In this document: in pieces, positions 1-7,740 of the stretch | Layout: every line of letters starts with the position of its first letter | Position numbering within the stretch: position 1 is the first letter of the stretch | Origin: an uncultured Collinsella sp. | GTDB lineage: Bacteria; Actinomycetota; Coriobacteriia; Coriobacteriales; Coriobacteriaceae | Direction: 5' to 3' | DNA: 39,806 nucleotides | Assembly: GCA_902491765.1 (NCBI GenBank) | Contig: CABUIY010000017.1 | Span: 1-39,806 of the forward strand | Made by a program: the position numbers and the translations under genes | Notes under the pieces: generated by a model | What the model saw: only the letters and a program-made list of their open reading frames with translations | Told to the model about the DNA's origin: nothing | Databases searched by the model: none

Positions 1-52
1 TTTAAAACCGGGCTCGAACAAACACGCCTATTGACAATGGCTTTCTCATATT

Positions 53-134
53 AAAAAGGTCAGGCACTAGGTGCCTGACCTGTAAACTTCTGGGCAGGAC
101 GACTGGATTCGAACCAGCGACCCCTTGACCCCCA
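53..134. repeat. att-like direct repeat, distal copy (partial tRNA-Pro)
   Basis: This 82-bp segment matches 12097-12178 at 79 of 82 positions. It contains the tRNA-Pro terminator hairpin and the 3' part of the tRNA (acceptor strand, T arm, up to the anticodon loop), then diverges at once at 135. No 5' half of the tRNA follows, so it is not a functional tRNA. A duplicated tRNA 3' end facing an intact tRNA in the same orientation is the footprint of a tyrosine-recombinase integration event. I infer it is the outer attachment site of a 12-kb island ending at the intact tRNA-Pro. Confidence 0.85.
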
Positions 135-516
135 TCGAGGTCAGAATGACCCTGACCTGTGCTTAATTTGTTAAAACACGCGCAGATAGCGCAAGTAGCG
201 CATTTCCGCATTTGCAAATTTTACCAGCTCAGCGCGGTCTGTCCAGATAGCATATTTTCGGCTTCGAGGAGCGCGGTGCAGCCAATGACTTAATCAACGG
301 GGGTGGGAGCCCCGAATCGTCGTCTCTCTGGGTTCCCGCAGGTGGGCCCTTCTGTTTCTAATCAACTGCGGATTCAGGAGCTATGTGGTCAATATAATAC
401 CGTTGAACCCGCATATCGATACCGCTCAGCCATTCGCCTCGCCCCCGTCGCACGTATCTTCATCCGGTCTGTCATTATTAATCTAACGATGCTTTGAGGA
501 ACGTAGGTGCTTCTGA
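135..516. other. non-coding stretch at the island's left end
   Basis: I see no supportable gene here; the only open frame (303-497, plus) lacks protein-like composition and a good ribosome site. Near the repeat, at 189-202, a GCGCAAGTAGCGCA motif resembles a sequence just inside the other repeat (12009-12024) and could be a recombinase arm site. The remainder probably holds the promoter for the ABC gene at 517. Confidence 0.4.
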
Positions 517-2331
517 ATGTACTGTCGACTTCTTCTCAAACTAATCCTAAGAGACAGGGCCGTATGGATTTGTACGCTCGTTCTCGCTGCAGCCTTCTCC
601 GTCCCCATTGCGTTCAATTCACCCATCTACGGCCCCTTCTTTATGAAGCAGGGCATGCAGGGCTTTGTCGACGCATTCAATACGCGCGCGCCCCAGGCCA
701 GCGGCACAGACCTATCGCCAGAGCAGCAAGATGACGCTGAGCTTGCAAGATACGCGAACGCCGCCCTCGCCGCTCAAACCGACGCCGCCTTTCTCGACTC
801 TGCCGAGAGCTACTACGCGCTCATGGACGAGGGCTTCCAATCCGGGTCCATCGTGGGGGACCAGGAGACCAATGACGCAGAGCTCGCATATTGCCGCGCT
901 CTGAGCAGCTCCGGCATCGCGGATATCCCGGCCTCCGCAAACGACCTGCCGTTCCTCTCCTTCCTGCCCTACGCCATTGCCCAGGCGCCGTCCTTCCTTC
1001 CCTTCATCCCCTTCCTTCTCTCGTCGATACTCGTGCTCGGCGCCACAAGGCCCGGGACCCTGGCGGCAAAGGCGCCCGTGCCCAAATTCCGGCGCCTTAT
1101 CCAGACCGTGTTTTCGATAATTGGCGCGGGGACCGCGATGCTCCTCGCCGGCCTTGCGCCCGGGAGTATTTACGCCTTGGCCCTAAACGGCTTCGGGCAG
1201 ATCGGGTACCCGATCGCCTTCTTCCATGACGGCGCGCTCACTACCACGACCGCGGGAAACGTCTTCACAGCCCTGCTTATCGCGCTTCTTGCGGGCGGAA
1301 CCTTAATATCCGTTTGCTCCGTCGTCCTATCGACCGCAACGAGGCGCGTCTTCGCGGGCCCCCTTACCTCCGCGTTGCTTGTCGCGGCCCCGGCATTCCC
1401 GTTATTGTCCGATTCGGCACTGGGGCATAATGCCGCGCTCGAGCTCCTGCCGCTGGCCGTGTTCTCGCCTATCGAGGCAACGGGTTACGTGGGATGCTTC
1501 CCGACAGAATTCATTGGCTCCGGTTCGGGCGGCGCATCGATGCTTGCCGTGGCCCTGGTATACGTCGCGGTCCTTTTCGCGGTCGGCGCCGTTGTGACGC
1601 GTTCGCCCAAACAGGCTGGACCCGCTAAAAAGCACCATGGGCTCGAGCTTCTGGACGTGAGCGTGGGATACGGAAGCACGACGATACTTTCGATCGGGTC
1701 GCTTTCCTTGGGCCCGGGAACGGCGGCGGGCCTCGTCGCTCCCAACGGCTCGGGGAAAACCACCCTTCTTGAAGCGCTGTCGGGCCAATTTCCCACCCGC
1801 ATCCGCTCGGGAAGCCTGGCGGCAGACGGAATCTGCCAACGTCGATCAGCCGAATTTGCAGAACTCGTCTACCTGAGCTCTTCGGGCAGCGCGGATCTCT
1901 ATCCCACGCTATCGGCCATCGAGCACCTTGCTTTCGTTAGGGAGGCGTGGAAATCGGCCGCCGACATCGACTCGCTCTGCGACTCCCTCGGAATCTCCCC
2001 ATATCTCGACAAGCCGACCCGTAAACTCTCGACAGGAATGAAGCAGCAGGTAAAGCTTGCCATGGCGATAGCGACCGATTGCCCGTACCTCATCCTCGAT
2101 GAACCGCTGAACGGCCTCGATCCGGGAAAGCGGAGAACCTCCTGCGACGCGATGCGCAGCGAGGTGGCGCGGGGACGCAGCGTGCTCATTTCAAGCCATC
2201 TGCTCGACGACCTGGCAGACCTCACCGACTCGTTCTACTTCATCGAGGCCGGCACGCTCGTGGAAAAGACCGAGTCGTCCTCGCAGACGCTCAAGCAGGA
2301 ATACCTCGATACATACGAGGGAGGTGAATGA
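517..2331 (+). CDS. ABC transporter with fused membrane and ATPase domains
   Basis: This 604-residue protein joins a membrane domain (about residues 1-365) to an ABC ATPase (about 375-604). Hydrophobic segments lie near 15-35, 160-176, 195-222, 250-272, 280-297 and 340-360. A hydrophilic loop (about 40-145) follows the first segment and is probably extracellular. The ATPase has Walker A APNGSGKTT (408-416), signature LSTGMKQQ (504-511), Walker B LILDEP (525-530), the GLDP D-loop and the switch histidine in ISSH. The usual Q-loop glutamine is not evident; the place reads YLSSSGS. The start is chosen from AGGTG seven bases upstream of ATG 517. The stop overlaps the next gene's ribosome site, so the pair is one operon. 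An ABC-2-like exporter, for example of a peptide, is plausible, but the substrate is unknown. Confidence 0.85.
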   Translation: MYCRLLLKLILRDRAVWICTLVLAAAFSVPIAFNSPIYGPFFMKQGMQGFVDAFNTRAPQASGTDLSPEQQDDAELARYANAALAAQTDAAFLDSAESYYALMDEGFQSGSIVGDQETNDAELAYCRALSSSGIADIPASANDLPFLSFLPYAIAQAPSFLPFIPFLLSSILVLGATRPGTLAAKAPVPKFRRLIQTVFSIIGAGTAMLLAGLAPGSIYALALNGFGQIGYPIAFFHDGALTTTTAGNVFTALLIALLAGGTLISVCSVVLSTATRRVFAGPLTSALLVAAPAFPLLSDSALGHNAALELLPLAVFSPIEATGYVGCFPTEFIGSGSGGASMLAVALVYVAVLFAVGAVVTRSPKQAGPAKKHHGLELLDVSVGYGSTTILSIGSLSLGPGTAAGLVAPNGSGKTTLLEALSGQFPTRIRSGSLAADGICQRRSAEFAELVYLSSSGSADLYPTLSAIEHLAFVREAWKSAADIDSLCDSLGISPYLDKPTRKLSTGMKQQVKLAMAIATDCPYLILDEPLNGLDPGKRRTSCDAMRSEVARGRSVLISSHLLDDLADLTDSFYFIEAGTLVEKTESSSQTLKQEYLDTYEGGE

Positions 2332-2332
2332 C

Positions 2333-2761
2333 ATGATAGGCAAGAGCTATGCAAAGATAGCGATTGTTGGCTCTGTACTTTGTCTTGCAATGGTGCTAAG
2401 TGCATCATTTGCGAGGTATAGGTCCGAGCAGTCGTTCATCGATGGCGCTGAAAACGGTTTTGGCATAGACGGGATGTATGTCAACGATGGCGCGACCAGG
2501 CCGTCTATGGCGATTCTTGCAGGCGAAGACATGGAATGGCAAATCTGTAATGACGATGGCTCTTGTCTGAGTGGTCGTTTGGCCGCAACGAGCGACCCGA
2601 ATTCGTTCGATCTTCTCGACAATGATGGATCGGATTGCGGTTCAGTTCACCTGTCGTATGCATCACGAGACGGGATGGACGGCATTCTCTACGTCTCCCA
2701 CGAGACTGGCGATTTCAAGATGCGCAGGACTAACCGAGTGCCGGCTTTTATCGAGGAGTGA
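2333..2761 (+). CDS. small secreted or membrane-anchored protein, partner of the ABC transporter
   Basis: This 142-residue protein has one N-terminal hydrophobic segment (about residues 7-25, basic residues before it), then a hydrophilic acidic domain with three cysteines (CNDDGSC and a later DCG) that could form disulfides outside the cell. I recognise no family. ATG 2333 is preferred over the in-frame GTG at 2324, because the GAGGGAGG ribosome site (2317-2324) lies eight bases before it. The gene starts one base after the ABC gene stops, so it probably acts with that transporter, perhaps as an accessory or immunity-like factor; this role is inferred from position only. Confidence 0.65.
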   Translation: MIGKSYAKIAIVGSVLCLAMVLSASFARYRSEQSFIDGAENGFGIDGMYVNDGATRPSMAILAGEDMEWQICNDDGSCLSGRLAATSDPNSFDLLDNDGSDCGSVHLSYASRDGMDGILYVSHETGDFKMRRTNRVPAFIEE

Positions 2762-2780
2762 GAACTCCCGGCGGTCTGCC

Positions 2781-2867
2781 GATCAGGCCGCCGGGGTATC
2801 GAACCCCGCATTCATCCGTACACACACGGATGAATGCGGGAAGTGTCCGGATGAAGTTGATAATCAA
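2781..2867 (-). mobile_element. solo end relic of an IS30-like element
   Basis: Read on the minus strand, this matches the left end of the complete IS30 element (5585-5672) along about 87 bp, including the outer terminus and the internal palindrome. The palindrome here has perfect 15-bp arms (2805-2819, 2826-2840). Two base pairs differ from the intact copy, and both are changed on both arms, so pairing is kept. No transposase follows on the inner side. Its outer terminus abuts the truncated exonuclease gene at about 2870, so insertion of this element probably broke that gene. Confidence 0.65.
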
Positions 2868-2869
2868 GG

Positions 2870-3199
2870 AAACAATGCCGTTCTGCCTGGGACGGCTTTG
2901 GCCTGGACTTTAACTACAACATCGCGATCGACACTTATCAGCTCGCGCGACGCGCATGGCCAGATCTCGGACGCTGGTGCATGGAGGACCTTCGAGATTT
3001 ACTGTACATCCAAAACGACGACGCACACCGCGTGCTCGCCGACTGCGAAGACGAGTTGGCTGTCTACAATGCGATCAGAAACGGCGTGAAGTCCGGAGAG
3101 CTTTCTGTCGAACCGCCGCGCCGTCGCGCGAGCCGACCGGGCAACCTGGGCAATCTGGTCCTGGCTCTCCCGGTCGTATTCCTACGATATCGCCCCTAG
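2870..3199 (+). pseudogene. truncated DnaQ-like 3'-5' exonuclease fragment
   Basis: One open frame from about 2882 to the stop at 3197-3199 reads as the C-terminal half of a DEDD exonuclease. It has a GLDFNYN-IAIDTYQLARRAWPDL stretch, the helix EDLRDLL and the Exo III signature H-R-V-L-A-D-C, where the His and Asp are catalytic in DEDDh enzymes of the DNA polymerase III epsilon type. The Exo I motif (DxE) is absent, because the frame joins the IS30-like relic directly upstream. The last 20 residues look unlike the family and may follow a frameshift. It is almost certainly non-functional. Confidence 0.65.
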
Positions 3200-3211
3200 A
3201 TCACCAATGTG

Positions 3212-3451
3212 TCAGATAAAGAATGAGGCAATGGCTGTGATCACGCCTACGGCGGACGCAACGACTGCGCCCTTTTTCCTCTCCTTTAGTCCGACGAATA
3301 GGGTTGCCGTAAAGTAAAGGGCGGAAATGCAGTCTATGGCAAGCAAAACGAGTTCCTTGGGCGGTTTCAGCAAAAGGTCGCTAGCAAAGAGTAATGCAAG
3401 CAGGGCAAAGCCGATTGTGACCAAGTATCTCGATTGATTTTGCGACAGCAT
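3212..3451 (-). CDS. small membrane protein (79 aa)
   Basis: The product is almost wholly hydrophobic, with about three membrane segments (residues about 8-24, 31-53 and 62-78) and a short basic loop (KERKK) before the last. AAAGG lies about eight bases upstream of the ATG. I recognise no family; small proteins of this shape occur widely in mobile regions. It is convergent with the exonuclease fragment and stands alone. Confidence 0.5.
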   Translation of the reverse strand: MLSQNQSRYLVTIGFALLALLFASDLLLKPPKELVLLAIDCISALYFTATLFVGLKERKKGAVVASAVGVITAIASFFI

Positions 3452-3685
3452 GGCAACTGCCTTTCAGAACATGCAAGTGAAAAGTCGGTACGATGTCATT
3501 GCGGTTGCAAACAAGCCGCCGTCAGGACCGGTTGTCACGAGACCGGCGATAACGCATTTTCTCGGTTTCCAGCTCATGACAGACCCCTCTCTCATGGTGC
3601 AACGCATACATTATGAGATATGCACATTATCTCGCTAATCAATTTCAATATCCATCATCCAACTAAAGAATACTGACTCACTGGT

Positions 3686-3946
3686 TCAGCGACGATGCGT
3701 TTTTACCCTCGCGTTCCCACTCGCCGCGTCGGCGGTCGGAAGGGTCTCCGTCTCGCAATCAGCGACCTTGTAACCGTATCTGTCGAGCCAGGCGGCAAGC
3801 ACGTCCCAATCGACGCGCTTCCAGTCGCCGCCCGGCGCGTGCTGCATCACGAGGCCTCCGGCGACCATGAGCGCGTGGATATGCCCTCCTTGCAGGCCAG
3901 CGATGATCCCGCCGGTGCATACGATGCCAGGTCGCTGTGCCGGCAT
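3686..3946 (-). CDS. hypothetical protein, possibly a gene fragment (86 aa)
   Basis: Composition is protein-like: glycine- and histidine-rich in the first half (GGIIAGLQGGHIHALMV), then an amphipathic WDVLAAWLDRYGYKVAD segment, and a low-complexity tail. Protein-like residues with two cysteines continue upstream of the ATG to a stop near 3984, so it may be the end of a longer gene. No family is recognised. The opposite strand is also open (3695-4000) but reads as a shadow. Confidence 0.3.
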   Translation of the reverse strand: MPAQRPGIVCTGGIIAGLQGGHIHALMVAGGLVMQHAPGGDWKRVDWDVLAAWLDRYGYKVADCETETLPTADAASGNARVKTHRR

Positions 3947-3989
3947 GGCGCAAACGTATTGGCCTTTGTGCCCCTTTTGGCAACTTTAG

Positions 3990-4022
3990 CATGGCTGTAG
4001 GTTAAACCAACCCACAGCCATG
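3990..4022. repeat. inverted repeat between divergent genes
   Basis: Arms of 14 bp (3990-4003, 4009-4022) pair with one mismatch around a 5-base spacer; the motif is CATGGCTGT-R-GGTT. It lies about 20 bases upstream of the gene at 4042. No T run follows, so an operator or a remnant recombination site is more likely than a terminator. Confidence 0.5.
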
Positions 4023-4041
4023 AGCACGTTAACGTAGTACT

Positions 4042-4461
4042 ATGCTAATTACACGGATAAGGCAGGGGTATTTTTCTTTGGCGAATAAATTTGTATTTTA
4101 TGGCAAGGGGAGTGGCGTTAAGGTTTTCATCGCTATATCAGTTGCCGTGTTCGCATTCTCTGCGCTATTTCTAAAAGTGGAGCGTTGCCAAAAAGATAGC
4201 GGAGGTGACTATTCACATTTGTGGTTCGTGAGCGGATTGGTGTTGAACGTTGACAGCTCTGGCGATTTTACCATGTCGGTCGAAAGCGAAGATCCATATA
4301 ACGACGGGTCTGATCGTCTGACCATTCTGGTTGATTCAGAACATACGCGCTATGTAAGCGATAGCCCCGTGAGCGTTGGGTCTAAAGTCAAGGTAGGCTA
4401 TTTTCTCGATTCCAGAAAGAAAAATACGATTCGCTGCTCTTCTGTGGATGTGTTGGAATAA
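4042..4461 (+). CDS. single-pass membrane-anchored protein with small extracytoplasmic domain
   Basis: It has 139 residues from ATG 4042. An in-frame TTG at 4078 preceded by AGGGG nine bases away is an alternative and perhaps better start, since ATG 4042 has no clear ribosome site. One membrane helix (about residues 26-44) is followed by a roughly 90-residue polar domain of alternating beta-strand-like segments (FVSGLVLNV, FTMSVES, LTILVD, KVKVGYFLD) that suggests an OB- or beta-barrel-like fold. No family is recognised. A strong terminator follows at 4495. Confidence 0.55.
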   Translation: MLITRIRQGYFSLANKFVFYGKGSGVKVFIAISVAVFAFSALFLKVERCQKDSGGDYSHLWFVSGLVLNVDSSGDFTMSVESEDPYNDGSDRLTILVDSEHTRYVSDSPVSVGSKVKVGYFLDSRKKNTIRCSSVDVLE

Positions 4462-4494
4462 TTTTTGAGTAACTATCAGTAAAAAGCTGCGAGC

Positions 4495-4524
4495 AAAGGC
4501 CGCTCCACGTGGGGCGGCCTTTTT
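4495..4524 (+). terminator. rho-independent terminator
   Basis: A 12-bp GC-rich stem (AAAGGCCGCTCC / GGGGCGGCCTTT, one G-T pair) around ACGT ends in a run of T. It sits 34 bases after the stop of the gene at 4042-4461 and should end that transcript. Confidence 0.85.
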
Positions 4525-4945
4525 GGTGGATAGACGTTGCGGAGGATGATTGATTGACGTTTTTACTCCGCATGGAAATCGAGTGAGGATTCTGTTCCGC
4601 GAGGGGCGTGTTTTGAGGCTCTTGGCGGTACGTAATTCTCGTTCGGCGTCTTGACGGGACAAAACCCTCGGTTGACTTTTTGAAGCGTCCCTAGAATCAG
4701 CTGTTACGATAAAAACGGGGGGGGGTAACTCCGCGGACACGGCCTAGCGCGCTGCCATCCAGTGCCGATTCTGCCATACTCGCAATTCGGCGAGGATGAG
4801 GAGTATGAATTGATCGGGGCTTATAGGACAAAATGTGTGTCCTATAAGCCCCAAGGATGACGATTCCAATACGGATGACGACACCAAAACCGGCATCGAC
4901 GGTTCCATGGACGATTCGGATTCCAAATAGGCCCTGTTAGTTGAT
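4525..4945. other. gene-poor stretch with a perfect hairpin and an acidic coding remnant
   Basis: No complete gene is supportable. At 4816-4852 a perfect 15-bp inverted repeat (GGGGCTTATAGGACA and its complement) encloses 7 bases. From 4853 to the stop at 4927-4929 the plus strand encodes a low-complexity Asp/Ser/Thr tail (KDDDSNTDDDTKTG...) that looks like the end of a surface protein. Its frame is closed upstream by a TGA at 4811, just before the hairpin. A run of eight or more G lies near 4718. Confidence 0.4.
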
Positions 4946-5392
4946 CTACTTCTTTGCCGGTGACGTATACGAAACCGCTATACCCGCGGCAATTGCCATG
5001 AGACAGCTCACGATGAATCCGAACTCATACTTCAAAACGTTTGTTGCGGTCAGGGCGATAATCAACACAGTCGCAATTTGCAGAATTATCATTATTACGA
5101 AGAGATTGATTCCTTGTTTGGCCGAAGTCGCTGAGTGAGTTTGGCTTTGTTGATTCAGGTTGTAGCTGACAACAAAAGCGACCAGTTCGCTTGATACGGG
5201 GCCGACTACATAGAAAAAGATTGCGTCAATGAAGCCTATAGTGTTGTAAGTGTTGTAAGTTGTTTCGCCGGAAAAAACAGCGTATAAAGCATATCCAAAT
5301 CTTGGCTGATTCATGTATGAGTAGGAGAAGACCAAGAGCGTCAATATTGCTACTACCAGAAGTGCATTCAGGACAAATCGCTTGCTTTTCAT
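4946..5392 (-). CDS. membrane protein (148 aa)
   Basis: ATG 5392 is preferred over an in-frame upstream ATG (5440), because AAGGAG lies seven bases before it. There are four likely membrane helices: near the N terminus (about residues 8-27), around 55-80, around 98-118 and at the C terminus (about 122-142). Basic residues at both ends (MKSKR, SPAKK) fit a cytoplasmic N and C terminus. I recognise no family. It stands alone next to the IS30 element. Confidence 0.55.
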   Translation of the reverse strand: MKSKRFVLNALLVVAILTLLVFSYSYMNQPRFGYALYAVFSGETTYNTYNTIGFIDAIFFYVVGPVSSELVAFVVSYNLNQQSQTHSATSAKQGINLFVIMIILQIATVLIIALTATNVLKYEFGFIVSCLMAIAAGIAVSYTSPAKK

Positions 5393-5445
5393 CGATCGCT
5401 CCTTCTGGGTGACTCTTATATGTAATTCTACAACAGCCATTGTCG

Positions 5446-5601
5446 CTAAGACGATGACCCAACTTCATTAAGCAACGGCTCTGCCCAGCTCTCTACAACT
5501 TGGGCTGCCGTCGGCACCATTTTACCCTCCTGACGAGGAATTCGTCCATATTCCAAAAACCAAATTGCGTTTGCTATCGAAGCCTTGATTATCAACTTCA
5601 T
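5446..5601 (-). CDS. small ORF reading out of the IS30 left end (51 aa)
   Basis: ATG 5601 is preceded by GGGAGGTG five bases away, an unusually strong ribosome site located just outside the element's palindrome. The first six codons (MKLIIK) lie in the terminal repeat and the rest in flanking DNA. The same ribosome site and MKLIIK start occur at the solo relic near 2852, followed by unrelated sequence. So this may be an outward-reading start carried by the IS rather than a conserved gene. Confidence 0.3.
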   Translation of the reverse strand: MKLIIKASIANAIWFLEYGRIPRQEGKMVPTAAQVVESWAEPLLNEVGSSS

Positions 5602-5611
5602 CCGAACACCT

Positions 5612-5647
5612 CCCACATTCATCCGCACATGTGCGGATGAATGTGGG
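5612..5647. repeat. 36-bp perfect palindrome in the IS30 leader
   Basis: Two 18-bp arms meet without a loop (CCCACATTCATCCGCACA and its complement). It lies between the left terminus and the transposase start. The relic at 2805-2840 keeps the structure with two compensated base-pair changes. It could fold in transcripts entering from outside, or bind a protein. Confidence 0.8.
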
Positions 5648-5700
5648 AACCCGATACCCTGAGGGCCGGATCGGCCGGCCCCGGGAGATCGGAGGACGGC

Positions 5701-6993
5701 ATGTCCGGAAAGAAGAAGAGTGGCTCCGCAAGGGCGGTCCCGAGGGCCTACGGAAGGCTCACGAGGCACGAGCGGGACACGGTCCAGAGGATGCTGGAGC
5801 GCAGGGCGTCGTGCAGGGAGATCGCGAGGGAGCTGGGCAGGTCGCCCTCGACGGTGAGCGCCGAGGTGGCGTCGCACAGGTTCGTGACGGCGCCGAAGGC
5901 CAGGCGCGGCGAGCGCGTGGACGCCTCCGCCGACCTGTCGGCGGCCTGCCCGCGCCTGGCCGCGTGGCCGCGCTGCTGCAACGGCTGCGGGCGGTACCGC
6001 GCGATCGGCTGCAAGCGCCGCCCCCACGTCTTCTACGAGGCCCGGGCCGCGCAGCTGTGCGCCGACTCGGTCCTCGTCTCGTCCAGGCGCGGGATAGACG
6101 CCGACGAGCCCGCCGCGGCGGCCAGGCTGGAGGCGATAAGGGACTGCCTGCGCCGGGGGCTGTCGCCCGAGCAGATGGCGGCGCGCAACGGCGGCCCGGT
6201 GGACCTGTCGCCGTCGACCATCTACCGCTGGGTCTCGGCGGGCTACGACGGCATGACCAACATGGAGCTCAGGCGCAAGGTCGGCTACAGGCCGAGGAAG
6301 CGCGCCGCCGGCCGGGCGGCGACCCGCCACTCCGCCCGCAGGTCGTACGCCGCGTTCCTCGCCCTCGGGGAGGACGCGTGCGCCGCGGCCTGGGAGATGG
6401 ACACCGTCGAGGGCGCCCGGGAGGACTCCGCCTGCCTGCTCACGCTGCTGCACCGCCCCAGCAGGCTGCAGCTCGCGCTGCCGCTGGCGGAGAAGACCGC
6501 CGGGCGCGTCGCGGCCGCCCTGGGCGATATCAGGGAGGTCCTCGGCGCCGACGGCATGGGCAGGGTCTTCCGCGCCGTGCTCACCGACAACGGCACGGAG
6601 TTCTCCGACGAGCGGGCGATCGCGGCGCTGCTCGGCGAGGGGCCGGGCGAGACGAGGCTGTTCTACTGCGACCCCGGGCGCAGCGACCAGAAGGGCGCCT
6701 GCGAGCGAAACCACGTCGAGATAAGGAAGCTGCTGCCCAAGGGCTCCGGACTCAGGTTCGACCGGCTCGCCCCGGCGGACCTGGCGCTGGCCATGTCGCA
6801 CGTGAACTCCGAGCCCCGCGGCGCGCTCGGCTTCGCGACGCCCGCGCGCGCCTTCAGGGCGATGCTCGGGGAGGACGCGGCGCTGCTGCTGGACGCCTAC
6901 GGCGTGGGGGACGTGCCGCTCGGCGACCTCGACCTGACGCCGGGGCTCATCGAGAGGGCGCGCGCAGAGAGGGGCGATGCCCCGCTGGCCTAG
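5701..6993 (+). CDS. IS30-family DDE transposase
   Basis: From ATG 5701 (GGAGG a few bases upstream) the protein has 430 residues, normal for the family. An upstream in-frame ATG at 5641 lies inside the palindrome and is less likely. An N-terminal helix-turn-helix (RHERDTVQRML...REIARELGRSPSTVSAEV, about residues 20-60) binds the IS ends. The catalytic triad is visible: Asp in WEMDTVEG, Asp in VLTDNGTEF, and Glu in ACERNHVEIRKLLPKG of the characteristic IS30 C-terminal block. The enzyme cuts and joins the ends of this element. The frame is intact, so the element may be active. Confidence 0.93.
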   Translation: MSGKKKSGSARAVPRAYGRLTRHERDTVQRMLERRASCREIARELGRSPSTVSAEVASHRFVTAPKARRGERVDASADLSAACPRLAAWPRCCNGCGRYRAIGCKRRPHVFYEARAAQLCADSVLVSSRRGIDADEPAAAARLEAIRDCLRRGLSPEQMAARNGGPVDLSPSTIYRWVSAGYDGMTNMELRRKVGYRPRKRAAGRAATRHSARRSYAAFLALGEDACAAAWEMDTVEGAREDSACLLTLLHRPSRLQLALPLAEKTAGRVAAALGDIREVLGADGMGRVFRAVLTDNGTEFSDERAIAALLGEGPGETRLFYCDPGRSDQKGACERNHVEIRKLLPKGSGLRFDRLAPADLALAMSHVNSEPRGALGFATPARAFRAMLGEDAALLLDAYGVGDVPLGDLDLTPGLIERARAERGDAPLA

Positions 6994-7123
6994 CCTAGAG
7001 GAAAAACGGAATAGACGGACCGACCGTCCGGCTGAGTCTGGGAAGAGGTGCCGGGCGGCGGGCGGAGCATGGCCACCGGACCCATCGAAACACATCTCCA
7101 CCGTTCCTTCAACTGGGAAAACG

Positions 7124-7158
7124 ACGCCCCCGTGGCCTGAATGGGGCCTCGGGGGCGT
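7124..7158. terminator. GC-rich hairpin after the transposase gene
   Basis: Arms ACGCCCCCG (7124-7132) and CGGGGGCGT (7150-7158) pair perfectly, inside the right end of the IS. No proper T run follows, so termination is only possible; the hairpin may instead isolate the transposase gene. Confidence 0.45.
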
Positions 7159-7275
7159 TCGGCTAACTGCGGGAACGGCCTATCCGCTCAATGTGTTCGG
7201 CTGAGATTGGAAATCAACCATATTATGGGCACAGTCGGCAATTGGGTTGGATAGCCTCGCACCGGAGGAATCAAC

Positions 7276-7740
7276 ATGAGTACAAGTAGCTACAAACCGC
7301 AAAAAGGCCGTGGCCTCCCGTGGCCTTTAGACACGGACGCTCCATCGGTTGCCGATCAGGCCGTGACGCCTAGCGAGATGGAGGCGGCGCTTGACGTTCG
7401 ACAGGATGAGATTGCAAAGAGCAAGATCCCGAGTGGAATCAACAGGCCATCCTACGACTCATTATTTGCGGTCGCGAAGAATCGCGTCCAGCTTGCGATT
7501 CTGATCATGATTTGCTCCTTCCAGACGTCCAAAGGGCCTAATAGGAAGGATGCCAACGGAAAAGAACTTACAAAAGGTCTTTTCATGCGTCAGGACAAGC
7601 TCGAAAAAAGTCTGTTCGACTCAACCGACTGTATCGAAAGCTCTGGGCGAGCTGGCTCATCGAGGCATCATCATGAAGACCGATGGGGTGTGGGTCATCG
7701 TTTGGGCTCAGCTCGATATTCAAGCGCGTGAGGCCGGATG
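7276..7740 (+). pseudogene. frameshifted winged-helix DNA-binding protein
   Basis: Translation from ATG 7276 gives a protein-like sequence to about residue 112. It then becomes nonsense, while the next frame resumes with a clear helix-turn-helix (STQPTVSKALGELAHRGII) and a beta-hairpin wing (MKTDGVWVI). The switch falls at a run of six A (7604-7609); five A would join the parts. The whole resembles the winged-helix regulators or replication initiators found on mobile elements, but the exact family is not recognised. After about 7740 the frame stays open yet reads as antisense of the opposite gene, so the true end is also lost. It could be a real mutation, a slippage site or a sequencing error. 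Confidence 0.55.

Larger units (their letters stand above)
5585..7217 (+). mobile_element. complete IS30-family insertion sequence (about 1.63 kb)
   Basis: Terminal inverted repeats are visible: the left end TTGATTATCAACTTCATCCG at 5585 and its imperfect complement ending in GGAAATCAA at 7217. They match at 19 of 26 positions, including an uninterrupted TGTTCGG inner block. The dinucleotide CC lies immediately outside both ends and may be a 2-bp target duplication, as expected for IS30. The single gene is an intact DDE transposase at 5701-6993. Its GC content is much higher than that of the flanking island DNA, so it came from another high-GC background. Confidence 0.75.

Noticed and set aside
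53..134. A second tRNA-Pro gene
   Set aside because: Only the 3' half is present; the 5' acceptor strand and D arm are missing, so it is an att remnant.
5446..7101. A 551-residue minus-strand gene
   Set aside because: It is antisense to the intact transposase, with Arg/Ala/Gly-rich shadow composition; only its last 51 codons have a ribosome site of their own.
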